Of a DNA stretch of 7,744 nucleotides, positions 1 to 5,482 are shown in pieces. The notes under the pieces were generated by a model, which was not told the DNA's origin, did no database searches, and saw nothing but the letters and a program-made list of their open reading frames with translations. The stretch is from Vulcanimicrobiota bacterium (GTDB taxonomy: Bacteria > Vulcanimicrobiota > Vulcanimicrobiia > Eremiobacterales > Eremiobacteraceae). Numbering within the stretch: the first letter of the stretch is position 1; each line of letters starts with the position of its first letter. The DNA lies in contig JAFANK010000087.1 in the NCBI GenBank assembly GCA_019232725.1, forward strand, positions 1 through 7,744. Direction: 5' to 3'. Both the position numbers and the translations under genes were made by a program.

Positions 1-221
1 GCATCGCGGATCACTTGTGTGCCGGGCCGCAGATAGAGATGATAGGCGTTGGCAAGCACGATGCCGACGCCGCAGGCGGTGAGTTCGTCCGGCGCCACGC
101 CTTTCACCGACGCCTGGGTGCCCACGGGCATGAAGACAGGCGTCGAAATGTCGCCGTGCGCCGTGTGCAGTGTACCGGCCCGCGCCGCGCCATCGCGTGC
201 AGCAAGCGTGAAGCAACTCAT
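1..221 (-). CDS. tgt: Queuine/preQ1 tRNA-guanine transglycosylase, N-terminal part (runs off left edge)
   Basis: Only the first 73 codons lie in the window; the gene continues past the left edge. The product exchanges guanine 34 in GUN-anticodon tRNAs for a queuosine precursor (preQ1 in most bacteria), in the cytoplasm. Seen: the N-terminus carries the family's conserved stretches, STPVFMPVGTQASVKG at about residues 26-41 and LANAYHLYLRPG at about 54-65, which match the start of the TIM-barrel in Tgt. The catalytic aspartates and the zinc site lie beyond the window and cannot be judged. The ATG at 221-219 is chosen because it overlaps the upstream gene's TGA as ATGA, has a weak GGGCGGA Shine-Dalgarno-like run a few bases upstream, and gives the usual family N-terminus. 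It is the last visible gene of the minus-strand ccdA-lspA operon and is probably translationally coupled to the rluD-type gene. Confidence 0.93.
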   Translation of the reverse strand, partial: MSCFTLAARDGAARAGTLHTAHGDISTPVFMPVGTQASVKGVAPDELTACGVGIVLANAYHLYLRPGTQVIRD

Positions 222-1171
222 GGCATTCCGCCCGCACGCAGTCGCTCGACGAGCGCTGCGAAATCTTGGGGCCACGGCGACTCGTACGATAAGGGTTTGT
301 GCGTCAGCGGGTGCGCGAATGCCAATGATGCTGCGTGCAACGCTTGCCGCCTCATCTGCACGCCCGCGTACGCCACACCGTAGGTGGCATCCCCGATGAG
401 CGGATGACCGATGGCCGCGCTGTGCACGCGGATCTGATGCGTCCGTCCCGTCTCAAGCTCCACAGTGAGCAATGCGGCGGTCGTTGGCGCCGACCGGTCC
501 TCCGGGGCGATGTGCCGGTATGTCTCGGCGGTACGGTAGTGCGTCACCGCACGGCGGCCGCCCTCGCGAACAGCGAACTTTGTGCGGGCCTGGGGATCGC
601 GGCCAAGAGGCGCGTCGATCACGCCGCGCGGATTTGCCGGTATGCCCCACACAACAGCGTCGTAGCTGCGCTTGATGCGGCGCGACGTCATCATCTGCGT
701 CAACGCCGCCATACCACGGTCGGTCTTCGCGACGACGAGTAAGCCTGACGTGTCCTTGTCCAAACGGTGCACGATGCCCGGTCGACGCACGCCGTTGATC
801 GCCGGCAACGGGCCGAGCCGTGCAAGCAGTGCGTTGACGAGCGTGCCGTCGGGCGTGCCGCGAGCAGGATGAGTCGCCATGCCCGAGGGCTTGTCAACGA
901 CGCAGAAATCCGTCTCGTCGTGGATGATCGTGATGTCAAGATCCTGCGCCGCAAGCGCTACATCTCGCGGTGGGGGCGCCTCGATATGGATGCGCTGGTG
1001 CGCCTCGACCACGCTCGCGGGCTTGGCCGCCTTACCATCCAGCAAGACGTGTCCGGAGCGGATCAGTTCGGCGGATGCAGTGCGCGAGCGCGCAAGATGG
1101 CGTGCGACCACCACGTCCAGACGCGCTCCGACATCCTCGCCGCGCGCGACGATGTCGCGGACCTCGTTCAT
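218..1171 (-). CDS. rluD: RluA/RluD-family 23S rRNA pseudouridine synthase
   Basis: A 317-aa enzyme that isomerises uridine to pseudouridine in RNA, most likely large-subunit rRNA. Seen: an N-terminal S4 RNA-binding domain at about residues 15-62 (RLD...SR..A..LIRSGHVLLDGK), then the catalytic domain. The signature HRLDKDTSG is at 135-143, and D138 is the expected catalytic aspartate. VVDKPSGMATHP at about 91-102 and GRTHQIRVH followed by HPLIGD in the C-terminal half are the other conserved motifs. Length and domain order are normal for RluD/YlyB-type enzymes. The start ATG overlaps the lspA TGA as ATGA, and there is no convincing Shine-Dalgarno, so translation is probably coupled to lspA. 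The stop overlaps the tgt start in the same way. lspA next to an rluD-like gene is a common arrangement. Family assignment is firm; the exact target uridines, and therefore the symbol, are inferred. Confidence 0.93.
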   Translation of the reverse strand: MNEVRDIVARGEDVGARLDVVVARHLARSRTASAELIRSGHVLLDGKAAKPASVVEAHQRIHIEAPPPRDVALAAQDLDITIIHDETDFCVVDKPSGMATHPARGTPDGTLVNALLARLGPLPAINGVRRPGIVHRLDKDTSGLLVVAKTDRGMAALTQMMTSRRIKRSYDAVVWGIPANPRGVIDAPLGRDPQARTKFAVREGGRRAVTHYRTAETYRHIAPEDRSAPTTAALLTVELETGRTHQIRVHSAAIGHPLIGDATYGVAYAGVQMRRQALHAASLAFAHPLTHKPLSYESPWPQDFAALVERLRAGGMP

Positions 1172-1731
1172 TCGTCAGATGGCGCTACAGGGCCCGTCGG
1201 CTGCTCGTGCGGTATCCACGCATCAGCCGCAGTAGCCGCAATGCCAGTATCCTGTGGCGCAGCCGGGTGCGGTGCTCGCGCGGCGCCGTGATGCTTCTCC
1301 CGCACGAGCATCTGCCCGAGCAACATCACGACGCCGATCGTGATCGCGGAGTCAGCCACGTTGAAGACCGGCCAAAACCGTAGATCGATGAAGTCGTGCA
1401 CGTAACCGAAGCGAAGCCGATCGATGATGTTGCCGACAGCGCCGCCGAAGATGAGGGCGAAGGCGATGTGAACGACGGTTGCCGCCCCCTCCTTGCGGTA
1501 CCACAAATAGAAGCCGATGAGCACAGCTGACGCCGCCGCAGTGAGCAGCAGCGGGTGCGTGCCGAATAGCCCAAAGGCGCCGTGGTAGTTCTGGACATAG
1601 GTGAGATACAGCACGTGGGGGATCACGATCCGGCTCTCCCCGGGAAGGAAGTGCGTCGCGACCCAGGCCTTTGTCAGGTGGTCGACCACGATGATGACGA
1701 GTGCCAACAGGGCCAGAGCAGCTCCGCGCAT
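1168..1731 (-). CDS. lspA: Lipoprotein signal peptidase (signal peptidase II)
   Basis: A 187-aa inner-membrane aspartyl protease that removes the signal peptide from diacylglyceryl-modified prolipoproteins, the step after Lgt. Seen: four hydrophobic segments at about residues 4-20, 59-77, 86-104 and 125-143. Family motifs are present: DHLTK at 17-21, NYHGAFGLF at 48-56, GGAVGNIIDR at 96-105, and VHDFID followed by NVADS. D113 and D127 align with the catalytic pair. After the last helix there is a tail of about 43 residues, rich in Ala and Pro, that the shorter family members lack. The ATG at 1731 lies 9 bases after the TAG of the DUF5665 gene, and that TAG is in the same frame, so no upstream extension is possible. 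No good Shine-Dalgarno is visible. The 3' end overlaps the rluD-type gene as ATGA. lgt sits about 1.5 kb away on the other strand. Confidence 0.96.
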   Translation of the reverse strand: MRGAALALLALVIIVVDHLTKAWVATHFLPGESRIVIPHVLYLTYVQNYHGAFGLFGTHPLLLTAAASAVLIGFYLWYRKEGAATVVHIAFALIFGGAVGNIIDRLRFGYVHDFIDLRFWPVFNVADSAITIGVVMLLGQMLVREKHHGAARAPHPAAPQDTGIAATAADAWIPHEQPTGPVAPSDE

Positions 1732-1740
1732 GGGAAGTCG

Positions 1741-2103
1741 CTAGTGATCCTTTCCTTGTTGCCGCAAGAGCTCTAAAAACTCCGCGAAGAAGTTCCCGAC
1801 GCCTGGAAGGTGCGAGGCGATGATGCGCTGCGCAACCGCCACGATCAAGGAGACGAGCACGGTTGCGCCGAGGATCGTGCCCAGGCCGCGCGCCATACCC
1901 GAGAGGAAGTTCAACCACAGAAGCCGTCCGGGCCTTTGCAACAAGCCGACATAGTCGCCGAGATTCATCCGTTCGACCATCTTTGTGATGCGATCGACTT
2001 CACGCGCGATCGCTCGCAACTGCTCCTGGGACTCCTCACCCTGCCCTTTTTCCGCAGGCGCGCTGCCGCGCTGCGGCTCGGGTGGCCGTTGCGGATCGTG
2101 CAT
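1741..2103 (-). CDS. Small membrane protein with DUF5665-like domain
   Basis: A 120-aa protein of unknown function. Seen: residues 1-30 are hydrophilic (Pro, Gln, Glu rich). A possible amphipathic helix follows at about 28-47 (LRAIAREVDRITKMVERM). Then comes the conserved block LLWLNFLSGMARGLGTILGA at 61-80, one transmembrane helix at about 73-92, and a second amphipathic stretch (VGNFFAEFLELL). The block LNFLSG-ARGLG followed by a single helix and a G.FFAE segment is what I recall of DUF5665 proteins from Gram-positive and related lineages; this is recognised by eye, not by search. The start ATG shares one base with the previous gene's stop (TGATG), and the stop is 9 bases before lspA, so it is inside the lspA operon. 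A role in the envelope is a guess from neighbours only. Confidence 0.82.
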   Translation of the reverse strand: MHDPQRPPEPQRGSAPAEKGQGEESQEQLRAIAREVDRITKMVERMNLGDYVGLLQRPGRLLWLNFLSGMARGLGTILGATVLVSLIVAVAQRIIASHLPGVGNFFAEFLELLRQQGKDH

Positions 2104-2378
2104 CAGTGCAGCTCGCGATCGATCTGGGTCTGAATGGCACTGACGATCTCTTGCGCATCGGCGAGCAGGCGATACGCGAAGGAGTCAGCGCCGCGGCGCG
2201 CGTCGATGCTCAGCAGCACCGCCGCCACGATCGAAGCTGCCGCGCCAACAACGGCGCCGGCGACGAGGTTGGACGTAAAGACGCGCCAATCGCTGCGCCA
2301 ATAGCGCCCTGCCGGGCGAGCACCCAAACGCGTGAGGACGCGATGCAGCACGCGCAGACTTTGCAACGGCTCGTTCAT
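2103..2378 (-). CDS. Hypothetical one-helix membrane protein
   Basis: A 91-aa protein I do not recognise. Seen: a basic N-terminal region at 1-33 (many Arg, with YWRSDWR at 26-32), one clear hydrophobic helix at about 36-57 rich in Ala, Val and Gly, and a polar C-terminal region at 58-91 that could form a helix (AYRLLADAQEIVSAIQTQID). The arginine-rich start predicts a cytoplasmic N-terminus. It is a real gene rather than a shadow frame because it fits exactly between ccdA (22 bases upstream) and the DUF5665 gene (one-base TGATG overlap), and no other frame there offers a better product. No strong Shine-Dalgarno precedes the ATG. Function is unknown; it may act with the neighbouring DUF5665 protein, which also has a single helix. 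Confidence 0.72.
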   Translation of the reverse strand: MNEPLQSLRVLHRVLTRLGARPAGRYWRSDWRVFTSNLVAGAVVGAAASIVAAVLLSIDARRGADSFAYRLLADAQEIVSAIQTQIDRELH

Positions 2379-2400
2379 GCCGCTGCGCCGAATACGCGCC

Positions 2401-3135
2401 TCACGCCGCGAGCTCTTCGATCGTTTGCCCGGTGATCCAGCTGATGTAGACAGGCACGAGCGGCAAGACGCATGGTGAGATGAACGACACGACGCCCGCC
2501 ACGAACACCGCCGAAGCGGAGATCACGTCGCCCGACGCCTCGGGCCCGGTGCCCACGTTGGCGAGCGCGGGAAACGTCTTATACAGCCAACCGGTGAAGC
2601 GCAGTAGCGAGTCCGTGACGAGCACGAGACCCATCCCGATGACGATGATACCCGCGAGCACTTCGATGCCGCGCAGATAGCGCTTCATCCGGTTCAACAG
2701 CGGCAACACATACTGCAGCGCGACCGCGGTCAACAAAAATGGTAATCCGAGTCCCAATGAATAGATGAAGAGCAGGCCCATGCCATGCGAAACGGTCTTC
2801 TCTTCCGCGGCAAGCGCGAGCACTGCGGCTAAGATAGGACCGATGCACGGCGACCAGCCCGCCGCAAAACCGATGCCTACAAGGAAGGAGCTCGGATAAC
2901 TCGTGCGCGACGTGCGCACGCGAAGCCGTTTATCCATCGCGAGGAACGGTAAACGGAACAGGCCCAGCATGTTGAGGCCAAGAACGATGACGACCACGCC
3001 GAAGACGCGCGTGATGAGCGTGCGATATTCGGCGAATATCTGACCGATCGAACTCGCTGTCGCACCGGCGGCGATGAAGACGAGCGTGAAGCCGGCGATG
3101 AAAGCCAGCGCATGCAGGATGGCGTCGCGGCGCAT
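2401..3135 (-). CDS. ccdA: CcdA-type thiol:disulfide transmembrane reductase, circularly permuted helix order
   Basis: A 244-aa membrane protein of the CcdA/DsbD transmembrane family, which passes electrons from cytoplasmic thioredoxin to extracytoplasmic thiols, for example in cytochrome c maturation. Numbering is from the ATG at 3135. Seen: six hydrophobic helices at about residues 5-26, 43-62, 83-109, 119-141, 156-177 and 208-231. The first five match CcdA helices 2 to 6 in order: LHALAFIAGFTLVF, the GLNMLGL helix, GFAAGWSPCIGP with C97, YSLGLGLPFLL, and a final Gly/Ile/Val helix. The sixth, AGVVSFISPCVLPLVP with C222, matches the normal first helix. Both redox cysteines are kept. The start is uncertain: the frame is open to 3258, with a GTG at 3186 preceded by AAAGAGGCGAAG, but extending far runs into lgt. 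It heads the operon leading to lspA and is divergent from lgt. No thioredoxin-like partner lies in the window. Confidence 0.88.
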   Translation of the reverse strand: MRRDAILHALAFIAGFTLVFIAAGATASSIGQIFAEYRTLITRVFGVVVIVLGLNMLGLFRLPFLAMDKRLRVRTSRTSYPSSFLVGIGFAAGWSPCIGPILAAVLALAAEEKTVSHGMGLLFIYSLGLGLPFLLTAVALQYVLPLLNRMKRYLRGIEVLAGIIVIGMGLVLVTDSLLRFTGWLYKTFPALANVGTGPEASGDVISASAVFVAGVVSFISPCVLPLVPVYISWITGQTIEELAA

Positions 3136-3236
3136 GGCCGCACGCGGGGTTGTCGGGCGGTCAGAGCCCAAAGCTTGGGTTTGCACTAGCGGCTTCGCCT
3201 CTTTCGCGGTTTGAGGAGGTCGGGAGGATCGACATC
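3136..3236. promoter_or_regulatory. Shared upstream region of divergent ccdA and lgt
   Basis: About 100 bases separate the chosen starts of ccdA (minus) and lgt (plus). Any promoters for the ccdA-lspA operon and for lgt should lie here or just inside the genes. I see no convincing -35/-10 pair on either strand. A small near-palindrome, CCCAAAGCTTGGG at 3167-3179, has arms of only 5 bases. The plus-strand side ends with two purine-rich runs, GAGGAGG at 3213-3219 and GGGAGGA at 3222-3228. If ccdA starts at the GTG at 3186, the gap shrinks to about 50 bases. The promoter role is inferred from gene orientation. Confidence 0.4.
3222..3228 (+). promoter_or_regulatory. Shine-Dalgarno of lgt, fixes a GTG start
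   Basis: GGGAGGA ends 8 bases before the GTG at 3237, good spacing for ribosome binding. It supports this GTG over the in-frame TTG at 3150, which would add 29 non-conserved residues. A second run, GAGGAGG, lies just upstream at 3213-3219 but is too far from the GTG to be optimal. Confidence 0.75.
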
Positions 3237-4115
3237 GTGCTCGCACTTGCGGCGACAAGTCCGCACTGGTTCACGTATCCCAACATCGATCCGGTTGCGT
3301 TCCACATCGGGCGGCTCGACATCCGCTGGTATGGGCTGAGCTACCTTTTCGGGGCCATTCTGGTCTACCTCCAGCTGCAAAGCGCACGAAGTCGCGAGCG
3401 TACGGGGCTGACGGTCGACCAAGCACAGGAGCTCGTCGTCTACGCGATGATCGGCGTGATCCTCGGCGGCCGCTTGCTGTTCCTCATCGCCGATGTGTTG
3501 ACGCCCGTGAGCCGAGGCGGTCACGACCTTTCCTATTACCTGCAAAATCCGATCGAGATCATCGCCATATGGCACGGCGGCATGGCTTTCCATGGCGGCT
3601 TTGTCGGCGCGCTCATCGGTATCTGGATCTTCGTGCGTCGTACGGGCACAAGTTTCTACCGCGTGTGCGATGAGGTCGCGCTGTGGATGCCGGTCGCGAT
3701 CGCCGCGACACGTTGCGTCAATTTCATCAACAACGAATTGCCAGGCCGCTTGACCGACTCGCCGCTCGGCATCGCATTCCCATATCCCAACAATGACGGC
3801 TACCGCTACCCATCAGTGCTCTTCGAAGCGTTCGGGATGCTGGCAGTCGCAGTGCCGACGGTTTGGTTGCTGCATGGTTGGAGCCGCCGGCGTGACGGAC
3901 TCGTCTTCTGGGGATTCATCGCCGCCTATGGCCTGGTCAGGACCGTCGTCGAGTTCTTCCGCGAGCCCGGCATCGTGTTCTTGGGGTTGACGGCAGCACA
4001 ATATCTCACCCTCGCCATGCTCGCCATCGGCGCATTTATGATGTGGCGCGTGCAACAGCAGCCACCGCCGGCCGTGCGAACGAGCGCCTCCGGCCGTGTC
4101 GTCACCGAGAAATAG
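3237..4115 (+). CDS. lgt: Prolipoprotein diacylglyceryl transferase
   Basis: A 292-aa integral membrane enzyme that transfers diacylglyceryl from phosphatidylglycerol to the lipobox cysteine of prolipoproteins, the first step of lipoprotein maturation; LspA, encoded nearby, does the next. Seen: the N-terminal substrate region FHIGRLDIRWYGLSYLFG at 22-39, several hydrophobic segments, and the core motif IWHGGMAFHGGFVG at 111-124, where H119 corresponds to the essential FHGG histidine. The Lgt signature TRCVNFINNELPGR is at 158-171, YPSVLFEA (usually HPSQLYEA) at 191-198, and RTVVEFFREP at 235-244 with its conserved arginine. Length is normal. The GTG start is set by the Shine-Dalgarno at 3222-3228 and by family alignment. 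It is the only plus-strand gene, head-to-head with ccdA, and its stop is 12 bases from the stop of the M29-like gene on the other strand. The last 20 residues are variable and hydrophilic. Confidence 0.96.
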   Translation: MLALAATSPHWFTYPNIDPVAFHIGRLDIRWYGLSYLFGAILVYLQLQSARSRERTGLTVDQAQELVVYAMIGVILGGRLLFLIADVLTPVSRGGHDLSYYLQNPIEIIAIWHGGMAFHGGFVGALIGIWIFVRRTGTSFYRVCDEVALWMPVAIAATRCVNFINNELPGRLTDSPLGIAFPYPNNDGYRYPSVLFEAFGMLAVAVPTVWLLHGWSRRRDGLVFWGFIAAYGLVRTVVEFFREPGIVFLGLTAAQYLTLAMLAIGAFMMWRVQQQPPPAVRTSASGRVVTEK

Positions 4116-4127
4116 CCGAGGGCGATC

Positions 4128-5339
4128 CTACATGTTCGCGCTTTTGACAAGACGGCCGCGGGAAACCAATGTCTTGCCACCAATCGTGACGGTCGCATCG
4201 GGAATGTAGCCACCCGCACCGAAAAGAGCGCTATTCGTCCCGCCGATGCTCAAATTGTTGCCCACACCGAGCGAGACCATGCCACTTGCCATGCTGGCGT
4301 TCAACGCGCTTCCCCGAATGAAGTGGATGTTCGGATTCGTTCCGATATCAGCAAACGTGAATTCGTCCTTACCGGAACCCGCCGCCTTATAATAACCGTC
4401 AATCGCACCCCGCCCGGATGACGCCGTCCAAGAGCTCAGCTTGCCGCCGGCGAGGTGAAGCGTCAGGCCCGTGACCTTCGTGCTGTTGACGTACACCGGT
4501 CCAAACACCACTGTGCCCTTTGCGCTGCCCGCCGTCGGCACAAAGGTGACATCGCCCGCTGGCAGCGAGACGTTCAGCGCCGCTCCCCCCTTCTTGCGGG
4601 CGGCTGAGGAAATCGTTCCGTTGTTGATGACCACAGTCTGCTGGGCCGCGCGAAACGTCACATCCGTTCCATTCGGTGCCGTGACGTGAACGACAGCACC
4701 TGACCCGAGCGAAGATCGTATCGATTCTCCGCTTGCCTGGATCGCGGCAGGATCCGCGTTGACACCATTCCAGAACAGATCGGAGAGCTGCGCGAGTGTT
4801 ATGCCGTACTGCTGCGCGGTGTATTTCGACGGGTACAGCCCATTGCCGACCTCGATGAAGGGGATGTTGCGGGCAAGCATGTCTTTCGTAGAAGCGTTAC
4901 TTGATTGTTGTTGTGCGGCCACGCGACTCGGTGGCACATTGTCCAATAAGCCAGGATCGGATTCATAATCGATGTTGATCTGGCCGGAAATGAACGTGTT
5001 GAGTCCGAGTGCATTGGCTTGCGGCTCTGCATCGAACCGGGGCGGCACCTCTTGAAAATATAAGCGCGTCATTCTATCGGTGACCAGCCGCACCACGGAC
5101 CACGCGCCGACTCTGTGCAGATCGGCCCACACATCTTCGAGCAATTCGAGATTTTGCGGACTGGAGACGACCTCGTACACTTGTCCTCGTTTGGCCTGCA
5201 CCACTTGGGTCACGAGGCGATTAGCCAGCTCGGTGACCTGGGTATGCGTCGTCGCGGCCACAGCTGGGTTGACAGATATTGTAAGGCAAATCAGACTGAT
5301 GAGCGCAAGAAGACCTGGTCTTGCGATTCGAATTTCCAC
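4128..5339 (-). CDS. Exported M29 aminopeptidase-like protein lacking the metal ligands
   Basis: A 403-aa protein with a signal peptide (hydrophobic core at about 9-22, likely cleavage after AVA at 26-28), so probably secreted or periplasmic. The rest resembles thermophilic (M29) aminopeptidases: ELANRLVTQVVQAKRGQ near the N-terminus, YPSKYTAQQYGIT at 169-181, LPAGDVTFVP at 259-268, IGTNPNI at 332-338, GGTN at 366-369 and ATVTIGGKTLV near the end. By eye-alignment with the family motifs GE(V/F), E-(x)-IGTNP, GT-H-ALG and H-x-D, all five metal ligands are changed: D263, F329, S356, F373 and A375. It therefore probably does not cleave peptides by the M29 mechanism and may be a binding protein. 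The GTG start is set by GGAGGG at 5346-5351. No premature stop or frameshift is seen, and length is family-typical, so it is not an obvious pseudogene. By eye it is less GC-rich than the lspA operon. It is tail-to-tail with lgt. Confidence 0.75.
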   Translation of the reverse strand: MEIRIARPGLLALISLICLTISVNPAVAATTHTQVTELANRLVTQVVQAKRGQVYEVVSSPQNLELLEDVWADLHRVGAWSVVRLVTDRMTRLYFQEVPPRFDAEPQANALGLNTFISGQINIDYESDPGLLDNVPPSRVAAQQQSSNASTKDMLARNIPFIEVGNGLYPSKYTAQQYGITLAQLSDLFWNGVNADPAAIQASGESIRSSLGSGAVVHVTAPNGTDVTFRAAQQTVVINNGTISSAARKKGGAALNVSLPAGDVTFVPTAGSAKGTVVFGPVYVNSTKVTGLTLHLAGGKLSSWTASSGRGAIDGYYKAAGSGKDEFTFADIGTNPNIHFIRGSALNASMASGMVSLGVGNNLSIGGTNSALFGAGGYIPDATVTIGGKTLVSRGRLVKSANM

Positions 5340-5345
5340 GATAAT

Positions 5346-5351
5346 CCCTCC
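5346..5351 (-). promoter_or_regulatory. Shine-Dalgarno of the M29-like gene, fixes a GTG start
   Basis: On the minus strand GGAGGG is followed about 6 bases later by the GTG at 5339-5337. No ATG gives a better start, and the signal peptide begins directly at this codon. Confidence 0.8.
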
Positions 5352-5368
5352 GTAAGACGTGACTACGC

Positions 5369-5388
5369 CTCGATAGGTAACTCTCGAG
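5369..5388. repeat. 20-bp inverted repeat in the leader of the M29-like gene
   Basis: CTCGATAG, a 4-base spacer GTAA, then CTCTCGAG: the arms match at 7 of 8 positions. It lies about 18 bases upstream of the Shine-Dalgarno of the M29-like gene. It could be an operator or a short RNA hairpin, but there is no T tract, so it is unlikely to be a terminator. I see no clear promoter consensus beside it. Confidence 0.45.
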
Positions 5389-5400
5389 GGTAAACGGAGC

Positions 5401-5444
5401 GTAAAAAGGCCTCGGTCGGGGACACGTGGCCTCAGCCGATGGCC
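5401..5444 (-). terminator. Possible Rho-independent terminator after the PDZ/GAF gene
   Basis: On the minus strand GGCCATCGG (5444-5436) can pair with CCGAGGCC with a small internal mismatch, and this is followed directly by TTTTT (5407-5403). The loop is about 20 bases, so the hairpin is not strong. Its position, about 40 bases after the stop of the PDZ/GAF gene and before the M29-like gene, is right for ending the ileS transcript. If real, the M29-like gene needs its own promoter between here and 5352. Confidence 0.45.
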
Positions 5445-5482
5445 ATCTCAGCTTTCGCCTTCGTAAAACGTTCTTTGGCTGC

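Noticed and set aside
767..1291. Long plus-strand open frame opposite the rluD-type gene and lspA
   Set aside because: It lies antisense to two well-conserved genes, has no recognisable motif and is Arg/Ala rich, as expected for a shadow frame in GC-rich DNA.
1352..1918. Minus-strand 188-codon open frame overlapping lspA and the DUF5665 gene
   Set aside because: It is out of frame with both genes, which have clear family motifs, and its product is Arg/Pro/His-rich without domain features.
3167..3179. CCCAAAGCTTGGG near-palindrome between ccdA and lgt, considered as an operator
   Set aside because: Five-base arms are expected by chance, and there is no nearby promoter consensus or second copy in the window.
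2401..3258. ccdA explained as two tandem genes or a frameshifted normal gene
   Set aside because: A single frame covers helices 2-6 and then helix 1 without interruption. The sequence past the stop encodes an unrelated 91-aa protein, and the region upstream of the start encodes lgt on the other strand, so no normal-order copy can be assembled here.
3186..3593. Minus-strand 135-codon open frame opposite lgt
   Set aside because: It is antisense to the conserved N-terminal half of lgt and has no ribosome-binding site or motif.
4148..4176. CAAGAC ... GTCTTG inverted repeat near the lgt / M29-like convergent ends, considered as a terminator
   Set aside because: The arms are only 6 bases with a 17-base loop, it lies inside the M29-like coding end, and there is no T tract after the stem on either strand.
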